From Priapulus caudatus (Eukaryota; Priapulida; Priapulimorpha; Priapulimorphida; Priapulidae), in contig NW_014577887.1 in NCBI RefSeq assembly GCF_000485595.1, forward strand, positions 1 to 21,265: 21,265 nt of DNA, read 5' to 3'. The position numbers and the translations under genes were made by a program. Positions 1-9,817 of this stretch are shown here, piece by piece. Numbering within the stretch: position 1 is the stretch's first letter; every line of letters begins with the position of its first letter. The notes beneath the pieces were generated by a model. It had not been told where the DNA came from and ran no database searches. It saw only the letters and a program-made list of their open reading frames with translations.

Positions 1-988
1 CGGTGAGTCTCCTAGCGTGTGGCAATGACAAACTATTGCCCACTGCTATTACTGCTGGTCTGACACGTGAGTCTCCATAGGGCGAGGTGCATGACAACTA
101 TTCCCTCGGCTAAGTACTCGCTGGGCCTTGACAGCGGTGAGTCTCCTAGACGTGTGGCATGACAACATTCCCCTGCTAGTACTGCGGCCATGACACGGGA
201 GTCTCCTAGCGAGGGTGCATGACAACTATTCCCCTGTAGTACTGCTGGGTCTGACATCGGTGAGTCTCCTAGCGAGCGTGTGGCAATGAACATATTCCCC
301 TGCTAGTACTGCTGGCCTTGACACGGTGAGTGCTCCTAAGCGGTGGCATGACAACTATCCCCTCTAGTCACTTGGCTGGGCCTTTGACACGGTGAGTCTC
401 ACTAGCGTGGCTGGCATGACAACCTATTCCCGCTGCTAGGACTGCGGGACTGACACGTGAGTCTCCCTACGTGTGCAAATGACAACTATTCCCCTGCTAG
501 TAACTGACTGGCCTTGACACGGTGAGTCTCCCTATCGTGGTGGCATGACAACTATTCCCCTGCTAATGTACTCGCTGGGCCTGAACACGGTGAGTCTCTA
601 GCGCAGGTGGGCATACACTATTACCCCTGCTAGTATGCTGGTCTTGACACGGTGAGGTCTCCTAGCGAGGTGGCATGACAACTATTCCCACTGCTATGTA
701 CCTGCTGGGGCCCTTGACACGGTTGAGTCTGCCTAGCGTGGTCATGAAACAAACTAATTCCCGCTGCTAGTACTTGCGGCCTGTGACACGGTGAGTCTCC
801 TAGCGTGTGGCATGACAACTATTCCCCTGCTAGTACTGCTGGGTGCTTGACACGGAGAGTTCCTAGCGTGTGCATGACAACTATTCCCACTGCTCAGTAT
901 TGCCTGGCCTTGACAACGGTGAAGTCTCCTAGCGTGGTGGCATGAGCAACTAATTGCCCCTGCTAGTATTGGGCTGGGCCTTGACACG

Positions 989-1052
989 GTGAGTCTCCTA
1001 GCGTGGTGGCATGACAACTATTCCCCTGCTAGTACTGCTGGGCCTTGACACG
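989..1052 (+). repeat. Clean reference unit of the 64-bp satellite
   Basis: This unit matches the consensus without indels. Positions 989-1001 are the spacer gtgagtctcctag: it begins with a strong 5' splice site (ACACG before GTGAGT) and ends in a short pyrimidine stretch plus AG, like a weak 3' splice site. Positions 1002-1052 are 17 in-frame codons, phase 0 at both ends. The spacer joins directly to CGTGGTGGC. The native exon has TGGAAG before CGTGG and the spacer has CCTAG there, so AGCGTGG is shared at the duplication joint, which fits a microhomology-mediated first duplication. Thirteen nucleotides is below any spliceosomal intron length I know of, so removal of the spacer as an intron is not claimed. 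Confidence 0.9.
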
Positions 1053-4000
1053 GTGAGTCTCCTAGCGTGGTGGCATGACAACTATTCCCCTGCTAGTACT
1101 GCTGGGTCTTGACACGGTGAGTCTCCTAACGTGTGATGACAACTATTCCCACTGCTATGACTGCTGGGCCTTGACACGGTGAGTCCTCCTAGCGAGGTGG
1201 CATGAAACATTCCCCTGCTAAGATTGAGCTGGGCCTTGAACACGTGAGTCTCCCCTAGCGTGGTGGCAGACAACTATTCCACTGCTAGTAGCGCTGGGCC
1301 TTGACACGGTGAGTCTCCAGCGTGGTTGGCATGACAACTATTTCCGCAGTCTGCTAGTATGCTGGGCCTTGACACGGTGAGTCTCGTAGCGTGAGTGCAT
1401 GACAACTAATTCGCCCTGCTACGTACTGCGGACCTGACACGGGTGAGTCTCCATAGCGTGGTGCAATGACAACTAATTCCCATATCTCTGCTAGTACTCG
1501 GCTGGGCCTTGACACGGTGAAGTCTTCCAGCGAGGTGGCATGACAACTAAATTCCCCCCCTGCCTAGTATGCTGGGGCCTTGACAGCGGTGAGTCTCCTA
1601 GCGGGGTGGCATGACAACCGTATTCCCCCGCTGCTAGTACGCTGGGCCCTTGACATCGGTGATCTCCCTAGCGTGGGTGGCATGACAACTATTCCCGCTG
1701 CTAGTACTGCTGGCCCTTGACTCCTAGGATGAGTCTCCTAAGCGTGGTGGCAATGACAAGAGCGTAATTCCGCCTGCTAAGTAACTGCTGGGACCTTGAC
1801 ACGGTGAGTCCTCCTAGCGTGGTGGCATGACAACTATTCCCCTGCTAGTACTGCTGGGTCTTGACACGGTGAGTCTCCTAGCGTGTGGGCATGCACCAAC
1901 TATTCCCCTAGCTAGTACTGCTGGGTCCTTGACACGGTGAGTCTCCCTAGGCGTGGTGGCATGACAAGCTTTCCCCTGGCTAGTAACTAGCTGGGTCTTG
2001 ACAGCGGTGAGTCTCCCTAGCGAGGTGTGCAATGACAACTATTGCCCCTGCTGTACTGCGGCCCCTTGACACGGTGAGTCTCCTAGCGGTGGTGGCAAAT
2101 GACAACTATTCCCAAGACTGCCTAGTACTGCTGGGTCGACACAGGTGAGTCTCCTAGTCGTGGTGGAATGACCACTATTCCCACTAGCTAGTACTGCTGG
2201 GGTTTGACACGTGAGTCCCTCCTAGCGTGGTGGCATGACATACTTATTTCCCTGCTAGTACTGCTGGGTCCTTGACACACGGTGAAGTCTCCTAGCGTGG
2301 TGCCATGAACAACTAATTCCGCCTGCTAGTAACTGCTGGCGCTTGACACGGTGAGTCTCCTAGCGTGTGGCATGACAAACTATCCCAACTGCTAGGTACT
2401 GCTGGGTCTTGACGACGTGAGTTCTCCTAAAGGCGTGGTGGCATTGACAACTATTCCCCCTGCTAGTACTGCTGGGCCTTTGACACGGTGAGTCTCCTAG
2501 GGCGTGGTCGCATGACAATACTATCCCCTGCTAAGTACTGCTGGCCTTGACCCCGACGGTGAAGTCCTCCTTAGCGTGTGGCATGACAAAACATAATTCC
2601 CACTGCTAGTAATTGGGCTGTGGTCTGACAGCGGTGAGTCTCCGTAGCGAGGTGGCATGACAACTTATTTCCCCTGCCTAGTACTGCTGGGTCTTGACAC
2701 GGGTGAGCTACCTAAAACAGTGGTGGCATGACAACTATCCCCTGCTAGTAACTGCTGGGCCTTGACACGCTGGCGTCTCCTACGTGGTGGCATGACAACT
2801 ATTCCCGCCTGCTAGTATTGCTGGGGTCGCCTTGACACGGTGAGTCTCGCTACGAGGTGGCATGACAAACTATTTCCCCGCTAGTACTGCTGGTCTACAC
2901 GGTGAGTCTCCTAAGGCGTGGTGCCAGTGACCCAACTAACATTCCCCTGCTAGTACTGCTGGCCTTGACACCGGTGAGTCTCCTAGCGTGTGGCATGAAA
3001 CAGACTATTCCACCTGCTAGTTACTGCTGGGTCTTGAACATCGGTGAGTCTCCTACGTGGTGGCAATGACAACTATCCCGCTGCTAGTACTGCTGGGACC
3101 TTGACAACGTGAGTCTCACTAGCGTGGTGGCATGACAACTATCCCTGGCTAGTAGCTGCCTGGTCTTGACACGGTGAGTCCTAGCGTGTGAGCATGACAA
3201 CTTATTCCCTGCTATGTAACTGATGGGTCTTGCACGGTGAGTCTCGCTAGCGTGGTGGGCATGACAACTATTCCCGCTGCTAGTCACTGCTGCCTTGACA
3301 CGGTGAGTCTCCCTATGGCGTGGTGGCGATGAACAAAAAACTATGTCCCCTGCCTAGTACTTGCTGGGTCTGACACGGTGAGTCTCCTAGCGTGGTGGCA
3401 TGACAACTAATTCCCCTGCTAGTTACTGGCTGGGCCTTGGACACGGTGAATCTCCTAAGGCGTGTTGGCATGACAACTATTCCCGGCTGCCTAGTAACTG
3501 CTGGCCTTGACAACGGGGAGTCTCCGCTAGCGTGGTTGGCATGAACAACTATTCCCCCTGCTAGTACTGCTGGGCCTCTGACACGGATGAGTCTCCCTAG
3601 CGTGTGGCCATGACAAACTATTCCCCTGCTAAGTAAACTGCTGGGCGCTTGACACGGTGAGTCTGCCTAGCGTGGTGGCATGACAACTATTCCCCTGCTA
3701 GTCTGCTGCGGGTCCTTGACACGGTGAGGTCTCCTAGCGTGGTGGCTGACAACTATTCCCCTGCTAGTACTGCTGGGCCTTGACACGGTGAGTCTCTAGC
3801 GTGGTGGCATGACAACATTCCCCTGCTAGTACTCTGGGCCTTGACACGGTGAGTCTCCTAAGCGGGGTGGCATGACAACTATTCCCTGCTAGTAACTGCT
3901 GGGCCTTGAGCACGGTTGAAGTCTCGCTAGGGCGTGGTGGGCATACAACTATTCCCTGCTAGTGACTCGCTGGGCCTTGAACTACGGTGAGTCTCCCTAG

Positions 4001-5147
4001 CCGTGGTGGCATGACAACTATTCCCCTGCTATACTGCTGGGCCTTGGACACGGTGCTCTCCAGCGAGGTGGCATGACAACTATTTCCACCTGCTAAGTAC
4101 TGCTGGTCTTGACACGGTGAGATCTCCGTAGCGTGGTGGCATTGACAACTAATTCCCTGGCTAGTACTGCTGGCCTTGACACGGTGAGTCTCCTAGCGAG
4201 GTGCATGACAACTATTGCCCGCTGCTAGTATTGCTGGGCCTTGGACACGGTGAGTCTGCCTAGCGTGGTGGCATGACACATTACCCCGTGCTAGTAATTG
4301 CTGGTGTCTTGACCACGGTGAGTCCCCTAAGGTGGGTGCATGACACCTATTCCCCTGCTAGTACTGCTGGCCTTGACACGGTGAGTCTCCTAGGCGAGGT
4401 GGCATGACAACTATTCCCCCTGTAGATTGCTGGGCGCTTGACAGCGGTGAGTCTCCTAGCGTGGTGGCATGACAACTATTCCCCTGCTAGTACTGCTGGG
4501 CCTTGACACGGTGAGTCTCCTAGCGTGGGTGGGCATGAACAACATTGCCCCTGCTAGTACTGGCGGACCATTGACACGGTGAGTCTCCTAAAAAGCGTGG
4601 TTGGCATGACAACTATTCCGCCTGCTATGTAACTGCTGGGCCCTTGACACGGGAGTCTCCTAGCGTGGTGGCAATGACCAACTATTTCCCCCTGCTAGTA
4701 CTGCTGGTCCTTGAACAACGGTGGAGTCTCCATAGGCGAGGTGGCATATGACAACTATTCCCCTGCTAGTACTGCTGGGCCTTGACAACGTGAGTCTCCT
4801 AGCGGGGTGGCAATGACAAACTATTGCCCCTGCTAGTACTGGCTGGGGACCTTTGACAGTCGGTGAGTCTCCTAGCGTGTGCATGACAACTATGTCCCGC
4901 GCTAGTAGCTGCTGGGCCTTGACACGGTGAGTCCCTTCCTAGCGTGGGTGGGCATGACAAGACTATTCCCTCTGCTAGTAACTGCTGGGGCCTTTGACAC
5001 GGTGATCTCCCTAGCGTGGTGGCCATGACAACTATTCCCCAGCTGCTAGGTAACTGAGCTGGGTCTTGACAACGGTGAAGTCTTCCTAGCGTGGTGGCAT
5101 GACAACTATTCCCCAGCTGCTAGTACTGCTGGTCTTGACACAAGCGG

Positions 5148-5186
5148 TGGGGGGGGGGGGGGAGGGGGGGGGGTGGGGGGTGGGGG
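5148..5186 (+). other. G-homopolymer insertion inside the satellite
   Basis: A run of G broken by single A and T bases replaces the ...cggtga... region of one unit, after which the unit resumes at gagtctcctag. A smaller G run sits at the same place in the unit near 6063-6073. The most economical reading is long-read base-calling or polishing noise at the GGTGAG site. A real local G expansion cannot be excluded. Confidence 0.6.
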
Positions 5187-7472
5187 AGTCTCCTAGCGTG
5201 GTGGCATGACAACTATTCCCCTGCTAGTACTGCTGGGTCTTGACACGGTGAGTCTCCTAGCGTGGTGGCATGACAAAACTATTCCCACTGCTAGTAGCTG
5301 GCTGGCCTTGACAGCGGTGAGTCTGCCTAGCAGTGGTGGCATGACAACTATTCCCCTGGCTAGTACTGCGGTGCTTGACAGCGGTGAGTCTCGTAGCGTG
5401 GTGCATGACAAACTATTCCCGCTAGCAGTACTGCTGGTCTTGAACAACGGTGAGTCTCCTAAGCGTGGTGGCATGACAACTAATTCCGCTGCTAGTACTG
5501 CTGGTCTTGAACAGCGGGAGTCTCCTAGGCGTGGTGGCATGACAACTATTCCCACTGCTAGTACTGCTGGGCCTTGAACACGGTGAGGTCCTCCTAGCGT
5601 GGTGGCATGCCACACTATGTCCCGCCTGCTAGTTACTGCTGGGTCTTGACACGGTGAGTCTTCCTAGGCGTGGTGCATGACAACTATTCCCAGCTGCTAA
5701 GTACTGCTGGCCTTGACAGCGGTGAGGTCTCTTAGGCGTGGTGGGCATGGACAGACTATAACCGCTGCTATAACTGCTGGGCCCTTGAGCAGACGGTGAG
5801 TCTCCTACGTGGTGGCATGACAACTATTCCCCTGCTAGTATTGCTGGTCTTGACAGCGGTGAAGTCTCCTAGCGAGGTGGGCATGACAACTATTCCCCTG
5901 TAGTACTGCTGGTCTTGACAGCGGTGAGTGCATCCTAGCGGTGGTTGGCATTGAACAACTATTCCCGCCTGCTAGTTATGCTGGGCCTTGACCGGTGAGT
6001 CTTCCTAAGCGTGGTGGCATGACAACTAATTCCCCTTGCTAGTATTGGCTGGGGCCTTGACAGGGGGGGGCGGGAGTCCCTAGGCGATGGTGGCATGACA
6101 GACTATTCCCTGCTAGTACTGCTGGGTCTTGACACGTGAGTCCTCCTAGCGTGGTGGCATGACAACTATTCCGCCTGCTAAGTACTGCTGGGCCCTTGAA
6201 CACGGTGATGTCCCTAGGGTGTGAATACAACTATTCCCGCTGCTAGTACGCTGGTCTTGACACGGTGAGTCTCCTAGCGTGGCTGGCATGACAACTATTC
6301 CCCGGCTGCAGTACTGCTGGTGCCTTGACAACGGTGAGTCTCCTAGCGTGTGGCATGACAACTATTTCCGGCTCTGCTAGTACTGCCTGGGTCTTGGACA
6401 GCGGTGAGTCTCCTAGGCGTGGCTGGCATGACAACTATTTCCCCCCGCTGCTAGTATGCGGATTCTTGACACGGTGAGTCCTCCCCTAGGCGTGGTGGCA
6501 TGACAGACTAATTCCGCCTGCTAGTAACTGGCTGGGCGCTTGACACGGTGAGTCTCCTAGCGTTGTGGTGGCATGACAACTATTCCCCTGCTAGTAACTG
6601 CATTGTCTTGACCACGGTGAGTCTCGCATAGCGTGGTGCATGACAACTATTCCGCCTGCTAAGTACTGCTGGGCCTTGACACGGTGAGTCTCCTAGCGTG
6701 GTGGCATGACAGAACTATTCCCCTGCTAGTACTCGGCTGGGCCTTGAACATCGGGGAGTCTCCTAGCGTGGTGCATGACAACTAATTTCCCCTGCTCTAG
6801 TACTGCTGGGCGCTTGACACGGTGAGTCTCGCTAGGCGTGTGGCATGACATACTAATTCCCGCTGCTAGTTGAACTGCTGGGCCTTGACACGGTTGAGTC
6901 TCCTAGCGTGTGGCAATGAGCACTATTGCACTGCTAGTGACTGGGCTGGCCCTTGACACGGCTGAGTCTCCTAAAGCGTGGTGGCATGACAACTGATTCC
7001 GCTGCTAGTACTGGGCTGGGGCTTGACCGGTGGTCTCCTAGCGAGGTGGCTATGAACAACTATTCCCCCTGCTAGTACTGCTGGGCTACCTGTGACACGG
7101 TGAGTCTCCTAGCGGGGTGGCAATGGACAACTATTCCGCCTGAGTACTGGCTGGGCCTTGACAAACGGTGAGTCTGCACTAGCGTGGTGGCATGAAACAG
7201 ACTAATTCCCCTGCTAGTACTGCTGGGCCTGTGACACGGTGAGTCTCCCTAGGCTGTTGGTGGCCATGACAACTATTTCCCCTGCTAGTACTGCTGGGTC
7301 CCTTGACACCGGGGTGGGAAGTCTCCTTAGCGAGGTGGCATGACAACTATTACCCTGCGTAGTACTTGGCTGGGTCATTGACATCGGTGAGTCTCCCTAG
7401 CGTGGTGGCATGACAACTATTCTCGCCGCTAGTTTACTGCTGGGACCTTGACAGCGGTGAGTCTCCTAGCGT

Positions 7473-7485
7473 ATCTCTCTCAAAA
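7473..7485. other. Foldback joint with probable PacBio adapter remnant
   Basis: To the left the satellite reads in the DGK sense on the plus strand; to the right the DGK exon reads on the minus strand. The 13 nt between them are atctctctcaaaa. The first 11 (ATCTCTCTCAA) equal the start of the SMRTbell hairpin adapter, which continues AACAACAAC. An untrimmed adapter makes a read turn back on its own complement, which is the geometry seen here. The rest of the adapter is absent, so this is a remnant at best. The change from noisy to clean sequence falls at the same point. Confidence 0.7.
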
Positions 7486-7603
7486 TGTCAAGGCCCAGCA
7501 GTACTAGCAGGGGAATAGTTGTCATGCCACCACGCTTCCACTCCTCCAGCGATACTGTGCCGTCTGAATCGTAGTCAATCTCCACCATCATATCTTGTAG
7601 GAT
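7486..7603 (-). CDS. Dgk: Type I diacylglycerol kinase, EF-hand 2 exon (3' end disrupted)
   Basis: The exon begins after an AG at 7604-7605 (tgtttgccgtatag, a modest 3' splice site) in phase 0. It reads [20 protein letters not shown] and continues [19 protein letters not shown], 39 codons. The EF-hand 2 calcium loop [12 protein letters not shown] has Asp at 1, 3 and 5, Gly at 6 and Glu at 12, so it should bind calcium. The following [14 protein letters not shown] segment is a hallmark of type I DGKs and joins the EF-hands to the first C1 domain. In satellite units the exon runs on to GLDT and the donor gtgagt. Here the sequence leaves that path after GACA (7486) and enters the foldback joint, so the native donor is missing. 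The upstream intron (7604-7813) is only 210 nt and shows nothing else. Confidence 0.94.
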
Positions 7604-7813
7604 CTATACGGCAAACATGTCGATCGCATCAACGCCAGTTACCCATCTACACTGCCACATTGTCTGTCGAGCCCCCAAAGTAGCACCGAGATATGAGATG
7701 AAAGATGCTTATCCTCATACATTGCCACGTTGTGAAAGTGTATTATATCAGAAACCAGTGAAAACAAATTTGCTTTTATTTACTCCTAATGTTATAGACA
7801 CAGAACAACTTAC

Positions 7814-7888
7814 CGGTCGCAGCTCTGTCACATCCCAACCAAGATATTCAGCTACGTTCATCATTTGGTTCACTATGCAATCTAATTC
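7814..7888 (-). CDS. Dgk: Type I diacylglycerol kinase, exon between the two EF-hand loops
   Basis: This is a 75-nt, 25-codon exon, phase 0 at both ends. It starts after a good acceptor (aatttctcag) and ends at a strong donor (CCG before gtaagttg). It reads [20 protein letters not shown] followed by TELRP. This is the exiting helix of EF-hand 1 and the entering helix of EF-hand 2 in type I DGKs, whose family pattern here is QMM.VAEYL.WD.TEL.P. Its first residue, Glu, supplies position 12 of the EF1 loop begun in the exon at 9519-9568, so the calcium site is split by an intron. Both neighbours join it in frame. Calcium binding to these EF-hands relieves autoinhibition of the kinase, which converts diacylglycerol to phosphatidic acid at membranes. 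Confidence 0.96.
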
Positions 7889-8378
7889 CTGAGAAATTAC
7901 GAAATGTCATACACATTATAACGACATATGCTTGCATTAGTCCCAATACGTTCACTGTATAATCTAATATTCTTTTATATTTTCTACTTAAATCATTTTC
8001 TTTCTATCCGCTAGAAACGCCGCCAGCAAACTCTCTCGTCGACTCTAGGTATCGGTGAGGAGACGCTTGCTCACTGAGTGCATGCGACTCCGTCTGTGTG
8101 GTGGCATATGTGTTTGTGTTTATTAAACAACTTGCAACCATGTAAGTAAACGTTAACACAAATTAGCAAGCTATATGTGCAGTCGCGCAGTCACGAGTGT
8201 GCTAGTTTAGGGTTCAATACCCTGGCGAATTCCGCGCAACAATCTGTATAAGAAACACAACAACTTTCCCACCATGTGCCAACCGCCACGTCTATACTGG
8301 CACCATTATTTTATCGGTTGCTCAATATTAAATACAAACGTTGCGACCAGAGTCTGATATATAATAAGCAAAGTATAG

Positions 8379-8397
8379 GCAGGCAAAATTTGCCTGC
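8379..8397. repeat. Short perfect palindrome
   Basis: gcaggcaaa and its exact complement tttgcctgc are separated by one A, giving 9-bp arms. It lies inside an intron and no function is apparent. Confidence 0.6.
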
Positions 8398-8668
8398 AGA
8401 GTCTACGAATACACCGCCATGCCCTCGCTTAGGCGGACATCATACGTGCCTGGAGGAAATACGCGTCTGCGAACAACAGGACACAGTGCGCAGTGCCGTT
8501 GGAGTGCCACAATGCCACGCTTTCATTCCAGATAATTATAACTAACTCCTTTACACGAGTGACGTGCACGGTATGCCTATACATTTCGATACTGCGAAGA
8601 GCGGTAACAATCGCAAATGGAATAACGGTGAGACAGTACCCTTCCCTGTGTTTTTAACTAGTTAGAAG

Positions 8669-8818
8669 GCACTACGTCACGCAGTCAGCTGGCAGGAGTC
8701 CAGTCATCGCTATTGCTCGCACTACGTCACGCAGTCAGCTGGCAGGAGGCCAGTCATCGCTATTGCTCGCACTACGTCACGCAGTCAGCTGGCAGGAGTC
8801 CAGTCATCGCTATTGCTC
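8669..8818 (+). repeat. Tandem triplicate, 50-bp unit
   Basis: Three head-to-tail copies start at 8669, 8719 and 8769 with gcactacgtcacgcagtcag. Copies 1 and 3 look identical, and copy 2 has one T-to-G change (ggagtcc to ggaggcc). The near-identity suggests a young duplication. It lies in the DGK intron and has no similarity to the 64-bp satellite. Each unit carries tacgtcac, close to a CRE half-site, but no regulatory claim is made. Confidence 0.95.
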
Positions 8819-8925
8819 CACTTAGAAAATCACGCCAGTAAAATCCTGTTCTACCCGTGTTTACAGACACCTATCAATTCGAGATTGTTCAGCCGCGCAT
8901 ATACGCGTTTACACGTTAAACCTGA

Positions 8926-9009
8926 ATATATATATACATTATATATATATATAATATATATATATAATATATATATATACTATATACTATATATATGCAA
9001 GTATATATA
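8926..9009. repeat. AT-rich dinucleotide tract
   Basis: An interrupted (AT)n tract of about 84 bp with ac and aa interruptions, within the same intron. The open frame at 8813-9010 owes its C-terminal Ile/Tyr run to this tract. Confidence 0.9.
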
Positions 9010-9518
9010 AAAGAAAACGCATTGCTGCGGTTAGAGGTAGGATTAGTATTATTATTGTGGTGATGGTTACATAACCTTACCCCCTGACCCTGACCCTACC
9101 CCTAATCCTAAGCTTACGCACATTCCTTAAGCTTTACGCTATTGGGATATATGAGTTCTCCGCGCCGCCACGAGGTGGTAAGATCACACCCCCAACGTTG
9201 CTCTAATGCAATATTTTTAAGTATCATAATATGATTATTAGGTTATATTATATATATTTTTTTTTTTTCATTTATGCATTATTTAATCTGATTAACTATT
9301 AACCTTAACTTATGCGTGCGGCGTGAGCTAGGTCTTCTTAACATTCTGCTTCACGCACCTCGCACTTGCTACCATTTCCGTGCGAGTTCTATTTCATATA
9401 ATTGCTCATTATACTTAGATAGGCCTACACGTCATGCTTCAGTTCACTCATACGGTTATCCAAAACTATAGCACAGAACGCAACAAATTACCGATATTTA
9501 TGAAGGCGAAACACTTAC

Positions 9519-9568
9519 TGTGTTGTCTAAGATACCGTTCCCGTCTGTGTCATATAACCGGAACATAA
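9519..9568 (-). CDS. Dgk: Type I diacylglycerol kinase, EF-hand 1 loop micro-exon
   Basis: A 50-nt exon between acceptor acatttcag and donor ACA/gtaagtg. It starts with two bases (TT) that complete a Phe codon begun by the last base of the exon at 10033-10218, then reads MFRLYDTDGNGILDNT and ends in phase 0. DTDGNGILDNT is positions 1-11 of a canonical EF-hand loop (Asp1, Asp3, Asn5, Gly6, Asp9); the Glu at position 12 comes from the next exon. FMFRLYD is the conserved lead-in of type I DGKs. The short length hides it from open-frame searches. Phase, splice sites and family match all agree. Confidence 0.95.
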
Positions 9569-9753
9569 CTGAAATGTAGCAGAAAAACAATTGGTTCGAA
9601 TATCACAGACGTTCGTCCGGATCGTATGCAAAACTGCTTAATAGTTAAGTAAGGTAAGTATACTGCGTTCCCTGCGCCACGCTCTGCACACACACGCTCT
9701 CTCTCTCTCTCTCTCTCTATCTCGCACACCATCTCTCTCTCTCTCTCTACTCT

Positions 9754-9817
<64 letters not shown>

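Larger units (their letters stand above)
1..7472 (+). repeat. 64-bp tandem satellite made from the 3' end of a DGK exon plus its splice donor
   Basis: About 110 head-to-tail copies; the array continues past the left edge. In clean stretches the period is exactly 64 bp, for example gtgagt at 989 and again at 1053. Over the first 2 kb the mean spacing is about 67 bp because many units carry 1-5 nt insertions. Each unit is 13 nt (gtgagtctcctag) plus 51 nt that translate as [17 protein letters not shown]. That peptide is the EF-hand-2-to-C1 junction of type I diacylglycerol kinases, and it is also encoded in the single-copy exon at 7486-7603. The unit is therefore an amplified exon end with its 5' splice site. 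Because 64 is not a multiple of 3 and stops occur on both strands, the array cannot be one long reading frame. Recurrent unit variants include CGT/CGA/CGG, CCC/CCA/CCG, GGC/GGT and CTG/TTG. The indel noise looks like uncorrected long-read error. Confidence 0.95.
7889..9518 (-). other. DGK intron with small repeats
   Basis: A 1.63-kb intron between the exons at 9519-9568 and 7814-7888. It holds a 50-bp triplicate and an AT tract, listed separately. The open frames at 7617-7892 and 8276-8545 on the plus strand show no recognisable protein; the first overlaps a DGK exon on the other strand. I see no further exon. Confidence 0.75.

Noticed and set aside
989-1001. The 13-nt GT...AG spacer as a functional micro-intron giving a 17-residue repeat protein
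   Set aside because: Shorter than any spliceosomal intron known to me and without room for a branch point; kept only as a structural observation.
33-6434. Many minus- and plus-strand open frames of 60-140 codons in the left 7.4 kb, including a plus-strand frame at 5206-5577
   Set aside because: They are translations of the 64-bp satellite through shifting frames. The 5206-5577 frame shows the [16 protein letters not shown] peptide only because a unit starts there, and it is extended by read-error indels.
1-7472. CRISPR array
   Set aside because: The copies are directly adjoining with no unique spacers, the unit is a coding exon fragment, and the context is eukaryotic.
8205-8226. tRNA-like T-arm (gggttcaataccc), and a similar one at 11664-11675
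   Set aside because: Only a short palindromic T-arm-like string is present; no acceptor, D or anticodon arms can be built around either.
9076-9112. Telomere-like string (ccctgaccctgaccctaccc)
   Set aside because: Irregular, only a few units, inside an intron, and not a clean CCCTAA array.
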